Shown here piece by piece: positions 50,391 to 58,634 of a stretch of DNA of 64,000 bases (the first letter of the stretch is position 1; every line of letters begins with the position of its first letter). The notes below the pieces were generated by a model that had not been told where the DNA came from, made no database searches, and was given only the letters and a program-made list of their open reading frames with translations. The DNA comes from Sphingomonas sp. HITSZ_GF (lineage in GTDB: Bacteria > Pseudomonadota > Alphaproteobacteria > Sphingomonadales > Sphingomonadaceae), in NCBI RefSeq assembly GCF_029543155.1, contig NZ_JARQXA010000008.1, positions 62,001-126,000 on the forward strand, written 5' to 3'. The translations under genes were made by a program, and so were the position numbers.

Positions 50391-51422
50391 ATTTTCGGCA
50401 GGCTGGCTCTCGTGGCGACCGCGCTGACGCTGACTGCCTGTGGCGGCAACAGCGCGCGGGAGATCCGCGTGGTCGGCTCGTCGACGGTCTATCCCTTCAC
50501 CACCGCGGTGGCCGAAGCCTTTGTCAACCAGGGCAGCGGGCACCGCGCGCCGGTGGTCGAATCGATCGGCACCGGCGCGGGGCTGAAGCGCTTCTGCGAA
50601 GGCGTGGGCTGGCAGTTCCCCGACATCGCCAACGCCTCGCGGCGGATCAAGAAGAGCGAATATGCCGAGTGCCAGCGCAACCAGGTCGGCGAGATACTGG
50701 AAGTGCAGATCGGCATCGACGGCGTGGCGCTCGCCGAGGCGAACAACGGGCCGAAGCTGACGCTGACCAAGAAGGACGTGTACCTGGCGCTCGCCGCGCA
50801 CCCGTTCGGCAAGGACAGCAACCCGGCGCGGACCTGGCGCGACGTGAACCCGCGCCTGCCCGCCATCCCGATCCAGGTGATGGGCCCGCCCTCGACCAGC
50901 GGCACGCGCGATGCGCTGGTCGAGCTGGTGATGGAGCCGGGCTGCGCCGAGGCCGACACGGCCGCGCATGCGATGAAGGCGGCGAAGGACACCAGCCCCT
51001 ACGACAATCGCTGCAAGCGCATCCGTGACGACGGGCCGTACATCGACAAGGGCGAGAACGACAATCTGATCGTCCAGGGGCTGGCGCAGAACCCCAATGC
51101 GATCGGCGTGTTCGGCTATTCCTATCTCGAGGAGAATGCCGACCGGCTGCACGGCGTGCCGATCGACGGCGTCGCGCCGAGCTATGCGACGATCGCCAAT
51201 GGCAGCTATCCGGGCGCGCGGCCGCTGTTCCTCTATGTGAAGAAGCGCCACCTGCGCGCAGTGCCCGGGCTGGCCGACTTCCTGAAGCTCTATGGCACGA
51301 TGTGGAATCCGGCGGGCAAGCTCGCCCGGCGCGGGCTGATCGCCGCCCCCGACGCGGTGCGCGCGCGCTCGCTCGAGATCCTGGCGCAGCGCACGCCGCT
51401 CGACCCGGCCGGGCTGCACTGA
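50391..51422 (+). CDS. pstS: Phosphate ABC transporter substrate-binding lipoprotein
   Basis: A 343-residue binding protein if translation begins at ATT 50391. That start gives a proper lipoprotein signal, MFGRLALVATALTLTAC with lipobox Cys17, and puts GGGAG 7 nt before it. The only usable canonical start, GTG 50412, would leave nine residues before the lipid Cys, too short and without a positive n-region. The mature protein has REIRVVGSSTVYPF, SIGTGAGLKRFCEG and GPPSTSGTRDALVELV, the phosphate-binding segments. It delivers phosphate to PstC and PstA. The stop overlaps pstC (TGATG). Confidence 0.9.
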   Translation: MFGRLALVATALTLTACGGNSAREIRVVGSSTVYPFTTAVAEAFVNQGSGHRAPVVESIGTGAGLKRFCEGVGWQFPDIANASRRIKKSEYAECQRNQVGEILEVQIGIDGVALAEANNGPKLTLTKKDVYLALAAHPFGKDSNPARTWRDVNPRLPAIPIQVMGPPSTSGTRDALVELVMEPGCAEADTAAHAMKAAKDTSPYDNRCKRIRDDGPYIDKGENDNLIVQGLAQNPNAIGVFGYSYLEENADRLHGVPIDGVAPSYATIANGSYPGARPLFLYVKKRHLRAVPGLADFLKLYGTMWNPAGKLARRGLIAAPDAVRARSLEILAQRTPLDPAGLH

Positions 51423-52801
51423 TGAACCCGCTGGCGCTCCTCTTCCTGATCGCCGGGCTGGGCCTGATCGGCTGGCTGACCGGCCGCGCCCGCGCCCAGC
51501 GCATCGATCGCGGCGGCGCCAAGCGGCTGCATTCGCTGCCCTCGCAGCATGGCTGGTATGTCGCGACCTGGGCGGTGCTGCCGGCTTTGCTGTTCGTCAC
51601 CGTCTGGGCCTCGCTCTCGCCGGGGCTGGTGCGCAGCGCGGTGCTGGAGCATCCCGCCGCGGCGCAGCTGCCGCAGTTCGCATTCGAGCGCGACGCGCTG
51701 CTCGCCGAGGCCAAGCGCGTCGCCGAGAATCCCGAGGATGCCAGGGCTTTCGATCCGCTGGCCCAGCAGCTCGCCGCGCCGACCCGCGCGGCCGAGGCGC
51801 GCTACAACTGGATCGGCGGGGGGATCGCGATCCTGCTCGCCTTTTCCTGCGGCCTGTTCGCCTGGTCGCGGGTGCGCGGCGAACTCAAGGCGCGCAACCA
51901 GGTCGAGCGGATCGTGATGCTGGCGCTGCTCGTCGCCTCGCTGATCGCGATCCTGACGACGCTGGGCATCTTCCTGTCGCTGCTGTGGGAATCGCTGCGC
52001 TTCTTCGAGCAGGTGCCGATCACCGACTTCCTGTTCGGCACGCACTGGAGCCCGCAGGTGATCGAGGCGTCCGACCCCGGCAAGTCGCTGGGCGCAGTGC
52101 CCTTGTTCTGGGGCACTTTCTTCATCGGCGCGGTGATCGCGATGCTGGTCGCCATCCCCTTCGGGCTGATGAGCGCGATCTACCTGACCCAGTACGCAGC
52201 GCCGCGCGTCCGCGCCTGGATGAAGCCGACGCTGGAGATGCTCGCGGGCGTGCCGACGGTGGTTTACGGCTATTTCGCCGCGCTGACGGTGGCGCCGGCG
52301 GTGCGCGATCTGGCGGTGCATCTCGGCATGCCCTTCGCTTCGTCCGAGAGCGCGCTGGCGGCGGGGCTGGTGATGGGCGTGATGATCATCCCGTTCGTCT
52401 CCTCGATGGCCGACGATTCGATTGCCGCGGTGCCGACCGCGATGCGCGACGGCAGCCTGGCTATGGGCGCGACGCACAGCGAGACGATCTCGCGGGTGCT
52501 GCTGCCCGCTGCCCTGCCCGGCGTGGTGGCGGGCGTGCTGCTCGCCGTCAGCCGCGCGATCGGCGAGACGATGATCGTGGTGATGGCTGCCAGCGGCGCC
52601 GCCAACATCACGCTCAACCCGTTCGAGAGCGCCACGACGGTGACCAAGCAGATCGTCGACCTGCTGACCGGCGAGGCCGAGTTCGACAGCCCGAAGACGC
52701 TGGCGGCCTTCGCGCTGGGGCTGACGCTCTTTGTCATCACGCTGCTGCTCAACATCGTCGCGCTGCGCGTCGTGAAGAAATACCGGGAGGCCTATGAATA
52801 A
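51422..52801 (+). CDS. pstC: Phosphate ABC transporter permease PstC
   Basis: A 459-residue permease. The N-terminal third is an extension with additional hydrophobic helices (ALLFLIAGLGLIGWL, TWAVLPALLFVTVWASL) and a helical loop, as seen in alphaproteobacterial PstC. The core has LWESLRFFEQVPITDFLFG, TFFIGAVIAMLVAIPFGLMSAIYLTQY, the EMLAGVPTVVYGYFAAL segment and the coupling region LAMGATHSETISRVLLPAALPG. It forms the membrane channel with PstA and overlaps pstA by 8 nt. Confidence 0.95.
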   Translation: MNPLALLFLIAGLGLIGWLTGRARAQRIDRGGAKRLHSLPSQHGWYVATWAVLPALLFVTVWASLSPGLVRSAVLEHPAAAQLPQFAFERDALLAEAKRVAENPEDARAFDPLAQQLAAPTRAAEARYNWIGGGIAILLAFSCGLFAWSRVRGELKARNQVERIVMLALLVASLIAILTTLGIFLSLLWESLRFFEQVPITDFLFGTHWSPQVIEASDPGKSLGAVPLFWGTFFIGAVIAMLVAIPFGLMSAIYLTQYAAPRVRAWMKPTLEMLAGVPTVVYGYFAALTVAPAVRDLAVHLGMPFASSESALAAGLVMGVMIIPFVSSMADDSIAAVPTAMRDGSLAMGATHSETISRVLLPAALPGVVAGVLLAVSRAIGETMIVVMAASGAANITLNPFESATTVTKQIVDLLTGEAEFDSPKTLAAFALGLTLFVITLLLNIVALRVVKKYREAYE

Positions 52802-54095
52802 GCCCGCTCCCGAGGCTGCGCCCGCGCGTGCGCCGACCGACTGGAAGACCGAGGCGATGCAGAAGCGCATCCGCCGGCGCTATGCGCGCGAGCGGCGCTT
52901 CAGGCTGTTCGGGATGCTGGCGGTGATCCTGTCGGCCGCGTTCCTCGCCTTCCTGCTGTTCACCATGGTGACCAATGGCTGGCGCGGCTTCACCCGCACC
53001 GAGATCGCGCTGCCGCTCGACTTCCCGGCGATGGCGCTGAAGGTCGATCCCGCCCAGCTCGCGACGCCGGGCGCCAACCTGGCGCTGGCGGGGGCGGAGC
53101 TGGAGGACAAGGTCGCCAACGCCGCGCTTGCCGCCTATGGCCCGCAGAGCGTGCCGGTGCTGTCCGACGCCGCCTGGCTCAAGGTGCGCGAGGCATTGAA
53201 GGCCGATCCCTCGCTGCTCGGGCGCAAGGCGATGCTGTGGGTGCCGGCATCGACCCAGATCGAGCAGGGGCTGCGCGGCAACGATCCCGCCGCGGCGCCG
53301 CTGGCGAAGACGCTCGACGGCGCGGGCAAGCTGCACACCGGGTTCAACGCCGGCTTCTTCAGCGAATCGGATTCGACCGACCCGGTGGCGGTGGGCATCT
53401 GGGGCGCGCTCAAGGGATCGCTGCTGACCATGGCGGTGACCTTCCTGATCGCCTTCCCGATCGGCGTGCTCGCGGCGATCTATCTCGAGGAATATGCGCC
53501 CAAGAACCGCTGGACCGACCTGATCGAGGTTTCGATCAACAACCTGGCGGCGGTACCCTCGATCATCTTCGGGCTGCTCGGGCTGGCGGTGTTCCTGGGC
53601 AGCTGGAGCCTGTTCGGCGTGCAGATGGGGCCGCTGCTGCCGCGCTCGGCCGCGCTGGTCGGCGGCGTGACGCTGGCGCTGATGATCATGCCGGTGATCG
53701 TCATCGCCAGCCGCAACGCGATCAAGGGCGTGCCGCCCTCGATCCGCGATGCGGCGCTGGGCATCGGGGCGAGCCGGATCCAGGTGGTGTTCCACCATGT
53801 CCTGCCGCTCGCCATGCCCGGCATCCTGACTGGCACGATCATCGGCATGGCGCGCGCGCTGGGCGAGACCGCACCGCTGCTGCTGATCGGCATGCGCGCC
53901 TTCATCGTGACGCCGCCGGGCGGCTTCACCGACCCCGCCACGGTGCTGCCCGTGCAGATCTTCCTGTGGTCCGACGAAGTGAGCCGCGGCTTCGTGGAGA
54001 AGACCAGCGCGGCGATCATCGTGCTGCTGGTGTTCCTGCTCGCCATGAACGGGCTGGCCATCTATCTTCGCAACAAGTTCGAGACCCGCTGGTAA
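52794..54095 (+). CDS. pstA: Phosphate ABC transporter permease PstA
   Basis: A 433-residue permease. It has a basic N-terminus (QKRIRRRYARERRFRLFGML), one helix, then a long periplasmic insertion of about 150 residues that is not in the E. coli protein. The core has GALKGSLLTMAVTFLIAFPI, VSINNLAAVPSIIFGLLGL and the coupling region ALGIGASRIQVVFHHVLPLAMPG, followed by MARALGETAPLLLIG. It pairs with PstC. Its stop overlaps the pstB start (TAATG). Confidence 0.95.
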   Translation: MNKPAPEAAPARAPTDWKTEAMQKRIRRRYARERRFRLFGMLAVILSAAFLAFLLFTMVTNGWRGFTRTEIALPLDFPAMALKVDPAQLATPGANLALAGAELEDKVANAALAAYGPQSVPVLSDAAWLKVREALKADPSLLGRKAMLWVPASTQIEQGLRGNDPAAAPLAKTLDGAGKLHTGFNAGFFSESDSTDPVAVGIWGALKGSLLTMAVTFLIAFPIGVLAAIYLEEYAPKNRWTDLIEVSINNLAAVPSIIFGLLGLAVFLGSWSLFGVQMGPLLPRSAALVGGVTLALMIMPVIVIASRNAIKGVPPSIRDAALGIGASRIQVVFHHVLPLAMPGILTGTIIGMARALGETAPLLLIGMRAFIVTPPGGFTDPATVLPVQIFLWSDEVSRGFVEKTSAAIIVLLVFLLAMNGLAIYLRNKFETRW

Positions 54096-54883
54096 TGACC
54101 GACGCCGCATCCTCTCCTGCCGCTTCCGCGCACAAGATGTCGGCGCGCGGCGTCAGCGTCTCCTATGGCGACAAGCAGGCGATCCGCGACGTCTCGATCG
54201 ATGTCGACATGGATCATGTGACGGCGTTCATCGGCCCTTCGGGCTGCGGCAAATCGACCTTCCTGCGCACGCTCAACCGGATGAACGACACCATCCCGAG
54301 CGCGCGGGTGACCGGCGACATCCGCCTCGACGGCGAGGACATCTATTCGAGCGCGATGGACGTGGTGCAGCTGCGCGCCCGCGTGGGCATGGTGTTCCAG
54401 AAGCCCAACCCCTTCCCGAAGTCGATCTACGAGAACGTCGCCTATGGCCCGCGCATCCACGGCCTGGCGACCTCGCGGGCGGCGCTGGACGGGATCGTCG
54501 AGCAGTCGCTCCGCCGCGCCGGCCTGTGGGACGAAGTGAAGGACCGGCTGAACGACAGCGGCACTGCACTCTCGGGCGGCCAGCAGCAAAGGCTGTGCAT
54601 CGCCCGCGCGATCGCGGTCGACCCCGAAGTGATCCTGATGGACGAGCCGTGCTCGGCGCTCGACCCGATCGCCACCGCCAAGATCGAGGAGCTGATCCAC
54701 GAGCTGCGCGGGCGCTATGCGATCGTGATCGTCACGCACAACATGCAGCAGGCGGCGCGCGTCAGCCAGAAGACCGCCTTTTTCCACCTCGGCCAGCTGG
54801 TCGAGTATGGCGATACCGATAATATCTTCACCGCGCCGAAGCAGGAGCGGACGAAGGACTATATCACCGGCCGGTACGGCTAG
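54095..54883 (+). CDS. pstB: Phosphate ABC transporter ATP-binding protein PstB
   Basis: A 262-residue ATPase. Walker A is GPSGCGKST, the Q loop lies in VGMVFQKPNPFPKSIYEN, the signature is LSGGQQQRLCIARAIA, Walker B is VILMDEPCSALDP, and the switch His is in IVTHNMQQA. It powers phosphate uptake through PstCA. It lies 11 nt before phoU. Confidence 0.97.
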   Translation: MTDAASSPAASAHKMSARGVSVSYGDKQAIRDVSIDVDMDHVTAFIGPSGCGKSTFLRTLNRMNDTIPSARVTGDIRLDGEDIYSSAMDVVQLRARVGMVFQKPNPFPKSIYENVAYGPRIHGLATSRAALDGIVEQSLRRAGLWDEVKDRLNDSGTALSGGQQQRLCIARAIAVDPEVILMDEPCSALDPIATAKIEELIHELRGRYAIVIVTHNMQQAARVSQKTAFFHLGQLVEYGDTDNIFTAPKQERTKDYITGRYG

Positions 54884-54894
54884 GAGCGAGGAAC

Positions 54895-55596
54895 ATGTCG
54901 ACCGGCCAGGAACATACCGTCAAGGCGTTCGATCAGGACATCGGCCAGCTGCGCGCACTCATCTCGCAGATGGGCGGGCTGGCCGAGCAGGCGATCGAGG
55001 ACGCGATGCTGGCGCTTTCGCGCGGCGATGCCGAGCTGGCCCATGAAGTGCGCAAGAAGGACAAGCAGATCGACGCGATCGAGGCCGAGCTGGAAAAGCT
55101 CGTCGTCCGCGTGATCGCGCTGCGCGCGCCGATGGCCGACGACCTGCGCGAAGTGATCGCCGCGCTGAAGATCGCCGCGGTGATCGAGCGGATCGGCGAC
55201 TATGCCAAGAACATCGCCAAGCGCGTGCCGCTGATCCATGCCGAGGGCGAGGAGCGGATCGAAGTCGTCTCGATCCTGCCTTCGATGGGCCAGCTGGCGG
55301 CGGACATGGTGCACGACGTGCTCGACGCCTATTCGGCGCGCGATGCACAGGCAGCGGTGCGGATCTGCGCGCGCGACAACGCGCTCGACGATTTCTACGA
55401 TTCGATCTTCCGCACGCTGGTGACCTTCATGGTCGAGAATTCGAAGACGATCAGCCAGGTGGCGCACCTGCTGTTCGTGGCGAAGAACCTGGAGAGGATC
55501 GGCGATCACGCCACCAACGTGGCCGAGATGGTCTATTTCGCGGCAACCGGCGAGTACATGGCCGAACGCGAGACCGGCGAGGCCGGAGCGAACTGA
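54895..55596 (+). CDS. phoU: Phosphate signalling protein PhoU
   Basis: A 233-residue all-helical protein with two PhoU repeats. Each has the metal-binding pattern: ALKIAAVIERIGDYAKNIAKR in the first, and LLFVAKNLERIGDHATNVAEMVYF in the second. PhoU links PstSCAB status to PhoR and keeps PhoB inactive in high phosphate. It is between pstB and phoB in the operon. Confidence 0.96.
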   Translation: MSTGQEHTVKAFDQDIGQLRALISQMGGLAEQAIEDAMLALSRGDAELAHEVRKKDKQIDAIEAELEKLVVRVIALRAPMADDLREVIAALKIAAVIERIGDYAKNIAKRVPLIHAEGEERIEVVSILPSMGQLAADMVHDVLDAYSARDAQAAVRICARDNALDDFYDSIFRTLVTFMVENSKTISQVAHLLFVAKNLERIGDHATNVAEMVYFAATGEYMAERETGEAGAN

Positions 55597-55614
55597 GCGG
55601 GGAATGGGGAAAAC

Positions 55615-56307
55615 ATGGCCCGAGTGAAAATGCTTCTCGTCGAGGACGACGCCGCGATCGCGGAGCTCGTCGCCTATCACTTCAAGCGCGAAGACTATGA
55701 AGTGAAGCACACCCCCGACGGCGAGGAAGCCCTGCTCCTCGCCAAGGAGGCGACGCCCGACATCGTGCTGCTCGACTGGATGGTCGAGGGGCTGAGCGGC
55801 ATCGAAGTGTGCCGGCGACTGCGCCGCATGCCCGAGACCGCGAACGTGCCGATCATCATGCTCACCGCGCGCGGCGAGGAAGAGGACCGGGTGCGCGGGC
55901 TCGAGACCGGGGCGGACGATTATGTCACCAAGCCCTTCTCCCCGCGCGAGCTGGTCGCCCGTGTCGGCGCCGTGCTGCGCCGCGTGCGCCCGGCGCTGGC
56001 CGGCGAGGCGCTGACCTATTCGGACATCGAGATGGACACAGTGGGCCACAAGGTCCGCCGCGGCGGCGAGCTCGTGCAGCTGGGGCCGACCGAATTCCGC
56101 CTGCTCAAGCACTTCCTCGAGCATCCGGGCTGGGTGTTCTCGCGCGAGCGGCTGCTCGACGCGGTGTGGGGGCATGACAGCGATATCGAGAGCCGCACCG
56201 TCGACGTGCACATCCGCCGCCTGCGCAAGGCGATCAACCACGGCAACCGGCCGGACATCATCCGCACCGTGCGCTCGGCGGGATACGCGCTCGACGCGGG
56301 GAACTAG
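55615..56307 (+). CDS. phoB: Phosphate-regulon response regulator PhoB
   Basis: A 230-residue OmpR/PhoB-type regulator. The receiver has VEDD, D54 in IVLLDWMVEGLSG, MLTARGEEEDRVRGLETGADDYVTKPF, and the winged helix has LTYSDIEMD, LGPTEFRLLKHFLEHPGWVFSRERLLDAVWG and RTVDVHIRRLRKAI. It should bind the Pho box at 50301. It closes the phoR-pstSCAB-phoU-phoB operon. Confidence 0.97.
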   Translation: MARVKMLLVEDDAAIAELVAYHFKREDYEVKHTPDGEEALLLAKEATPDIVLLDWMVEGLSGIEVCRRLRRMPETANVPIIMLTARGEEEDRVRGLETGADDYVTKPFSPRELVARVGAVLRRVRPALAGEALTYSDIEMDTVGHKVRRGGELVQLGPTEFRLLKHFLEHPGWVFSRERLLDAVWGHDSDIESRTVDVHIRRLRKAINHGNRPDIIRTVRSAGYALDAGN

Positions 56308-56330
56308 GGCCTTCTCCCGACACCATAGCT

Positions 56331-56425
56331 CGTCATTCCCGCGCAGGCGGGAATCCATTGGCACCGCCGTCCCGCTTCCTTCGGGAAGCCAGCCAGAATG
56401 GATCCCCGCCTGCGCGGGGATGACG
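56331..56425. repeat. Paired palindromic repeat, copy 6
   Basis: CGTCATTCCCGCGCAGGCGG and its inverted partner (CCGCCTGCGCGGGGATGACG) surround about 35 bp. It follows phoB and may help end its transcript. Confidence 0.9.
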
Positions 56426-56543
56426 GCGCGGTGCACGGACGGGAGGAGAGAAGATGACCGCGATTTAACGAAACCATCCCCTCCCCCCTCGCGTTGCTGG
56501 GTCCGGGCGTAACGAACGCGCCCGATTTCAGGAGACGCACCCC

Positions 56544-56840
56544 ATGAAGCTCCTTGCCCTCGCGGCCGCGCTGACCTTCGTCGCCGGCGCCGCGCATGCG
56601 CAGACTTCGGCGCAGAAGGCCGAATCCCCAGCCAACAACGATGCCAGCAAGCTGGGCGGCTATGCCCCGAGCGCGCCGCTGTTCAGCACCGGCACCACCC
56701 CGCCCCCGGGCACCCAGGTGGTGTTCGTACCGAGCACCCAGACGCCGACCGAGGCCTTCCCGCCGCCGGCGCCCAAGGAAAGCTACCCGGTGTGCAAGCG
56801 CGGCCAGTTCGACGGCTGCCGCCAGCGCGGCGGGCGCTGA
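56544..56840 (+). CDS. Small secreted proline-rich protein, SYPxC-x7-CRQ type (paralog A)
   Basis: A 98-residue protein with a signal peptide ending AAHAQT. The mature chain is rich in Pro, Thr and Ala and ends KESYPVCKRGQFDGCRQRGGR. The C-terminal S-Y-P-x-C-x7-C-R-Q motif recurs in the next gene, so the two are paralogs with different linkers. The two cysteines could form a small disulfide loop in the periplasm or on the surface. I do not recognise a family. It lies 236 nt after phoB, with repeat copy 6 between. Confidence 0.7.
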   Translation: MKLLALAAALTFVAGAAHAQTSAQKAESPANNDASKLGGYAPSAPLFSTGTTPPPGTQVVFVPSTQTPTEAFPPPAPKESYPVCKRGQFDGCRQRGGR

Positions 56841-56954
56841 TCGCACGCCGAACGCCCCTTTTTGCGGGACCGAAATGTGCCGGGCGCGCAACGTTGCGCC
56901 CGGCACATGCGTTTCGGGGGACGACGGGCGGGGGATGAGAGAGGATAAATCGCA

Positions 56955-57356
56955 ATGAAGTTCATCTTGCTCGCATCGGCCCTGGCGCTTGGCGGCACCG
57001 CCTTTGCGCAGGACGTGCCCCAGACCGCGTCGCAGACCGCCCCGGCACCGGCGCCGACGCCCCCGGCACCGCCGACCGACACGGCTACCCCGCCGCCGGC
57101 GCCCGACGCGCCTGCGGTCCCAGCCGATCCCGCGACGCCGCCGGCACCGCCGACCACGCCGCCGCCCGCCACGCCGGAAACCCCCGCTGCCCCGGATGCA
57201 GCGACCCCGCCCGCGCCGCCGGCCGCGCCGGCAGCCCCCGAGGCCGCGCCGACTCCGCCGGCTCCGCCCGCGGCTGCTGCACCGATGCCTTCCGACCCGA
57301 AGAGCTATCCGCGCTGCTCGAAGACCATCAAGGACCATTGCCGCCAGTCGCGGTGA
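56955..57356 (+). CDS. Secreted proline/alanine-rich protein, SYPxC-x7-CRQ type (paralog B)
   Basis: A 133-residue protein with signal peptide MKFILLASALALGGTAFAQD. About 90 residues of Pro-Ala-Thr-rich linker follow, then PKSYPRCSKTIKDHCRQSR, with the same S-Y-P-x-C-x7-C-R-Q end as paralog A. The linker probably spans periplasm or peptidoglycan (inference). The codon pattern of the linker is low-complexity, so alignments there carry little weight. It is followed by a 12-bp hairpin and repeat copy 7. Confidence 0.7.
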   Translation: MKFILLASALALGGTAFAQDVPQTASQTAPAPAPTPPAPPTDTATPPPAPDAPAVPADPATPPAPPTTPPPATPETPAAPDAATPPAPPAAPAAPEAAPTPPAPPAAAAPMPSDPKSYPRCSKTIKDHCRQSR

Positions 57357-57358
57357 GG

Positions 57359-57390
57359 GTTTGGGGCGGGTGCACGCGCCCGCCCCAAAC
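57359..57390 (+). terminator. Hairpin after paralog B
   Basis: GTTTGGGGCGGG and CCCGCCCCAAAC form a perfect 12-bp stem with an 8-nt loop, starting 3 nt after the stop. It abuts repeat copy 7; there is no T tract on the plus strand. Confidence 0.6.
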
Positions 57391-57470
57391 CGTCATCCCG
57401 GCGAAAGCCGGGATCTCGGGCGACTCTTTTCCCGCCATCGCCTGAGATCCCGGCTTTCGCCGGGATGACG
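57391..57470. repeat. Paired palindromic repeat, copy 7
   Basis: The half-unit CGTCATCCCGGCGAAAGCCG and its inverted partner flank about 28 bp. It is nearly the same as copy 2 at 20976. Confidence 0.9.
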
Positions 57471-57542
57471 GTGCAACGGGGATGACGGCTGTGGCGTCGG
57501 GATGGCGGATGTGGCTAAGCTCTCTGGCAAAGGAGAGCCTGC

Positions 57543-58436
57543 ATGACCATCGACTTCAAGGACCGCGTCGCGATCGTCACCGGTGCCGGCGGCGGGCTGG
57601 GCCGCGGCTATGCGCTCGAGCTGGCGAAGCGCGGGGCGAAGGTGGTGGTCAACGACCTGGGCGGATCGCGTGACGGCACCGGTCATTCCGACGCGGCGCT
57701 CAAGGTGGTCGAGGAGATCGAGGCGCTGGGCGGCGAGGCGATGTCGAACGGCGGCAGCGTCACCGACTATGACCACATGGTCGCGATGGTCGAGGCGGCC
57801 AAGGCAAAATGGGGCCGGATCGACATCCTGATCAACAATGCCGGCGTGCTGCGCGACAAGAGCTTCGCCAAGATGGAGCCCGAGGACTTCCGCTTCGTCG
57901 TCGACGTCCATCTGATCGGATCGGCCAACTGCACCAAGGCAGTGTGGGAGACGATGCGCGAGGCGAATTACGGGCGCATCCTGATGACCGCGAGCTCGAC
58001 CGGGCTGTTCGGCAATTTCGGCCAGGCGAATTACGGCGCCGCCAAGCTCGGCCTCGCCGGGCTGACCAAGACGCTCTACCTCGAAGGCGCGAAATACGGG
58101 ATCAAGGTCAACACGATCGCGCCGGTGGCGGGCACGCGGATGACCGAGGACCTGTTCCCCGAGGAAGCGTTCAAGGCCTTCGCACCCGAGAATGTCGCGC
58201 CTGCCGCGCTGTTCCTGGTGAGCGAGGACGCACCGACCAACATGATCGTCGGTGCCGGCGGCGGCGTGGTCCAGGCCGCCTATGTGACGCTGACCCAGGG
58301 CGCCAAGCTCGAAGCGCTGACGCCCGAGGCAGTGCAGGCGCAATGGGCACAGATCACCGACCGCACGGGCGAAATCGTGCCGGGATCGGGGGCGGAGCAG
58401 ACGATGCTGATTTTGGGGAAATTGCAGAAGGGGTAG
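57543..58436 (+). CDS. Short-chain dehydrogenase, 3-hydroxyacyl-CoA dehydrogenase-like
   Basis: A 297-residue Rossmann-fold oxidoreductase. The cofactor motif TGAGGGLGRGYALELAKRGAKVVVNDLGG, NNAG in ILINNAGVLRD, catalytic Ser in MTASSTGLFGNFGQ, and Tyr-Lys in ANYGAAKLGLAGLTKTL are all present. The NDLGGSRDGTGHS and SVTDYDHM features resemble the dehydrogenase domain of peroxisomal multifunctional enzyme type 2, so an acyl-CoA substrate is likely. It sits alone between two repeat copies. Confidence 0.85.
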   Translation: MTIDFKDRVAIVTGAGGGLGRGYALELAKRGAKVVVNDLGGSRDGTGHSDAALKVVEEIEALGGEAMSNGGSVTDYDHMVAMVEAAKAKWGRIDILINNAGVLRDKSFAKMEPEDFRFVVDVHLIGSANCTKAVWETMREANYGRILMTASSTGLFGNFGQANYGAAKLGLAGLTKTLYLEGAKYGIKVNTIAPVAGTRMTEDLFPEEAFKAFAPENVAPAALFLVSEDAPTNMIVGAGGGVVQAAYVTLTQGAKLEALTPEAVQAQWAQITDRTGEIVPGSGAEQTMLILGKLQKG

Positions 58437-58454
58437 CCGACCTCCTTTCCAGTT

Positions 58455-58549
58455 CGTCATTCCCGCGAAGGCGGGAATCCATTGACGCCGAACTTGCGGA
58501 TCTTCCTAGACGTCAGCCGCAATGGATCCCCGCCTTCGCGGGGATGACG
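58455..58549. repeat. Paired palindromic repeat, copy 8
   Basis: CGTCATTCCCGCGAAGGCGG and its inverted partner surround about 40 bp. It fills most of the 198-bp gap before the membrane protein gene at 58635. Confidence 0.9.
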
Positions 58550-58634
58550 GAACGAAGGGGCGACTCAACCCGCCTTACCGTATTGCTTCACTAATACACA
58601 TAGGGTATATCCTCCCCCACAGGAGGAGACTGCC

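Noticed and set aside
50412..51422. GTG 50412 as the pstS start
   Set aside because: It truncates the lipoprotein signal to nine residues before the Cys and removes the positive n-region. ATT 50391 fits the ribosome site and signal better.
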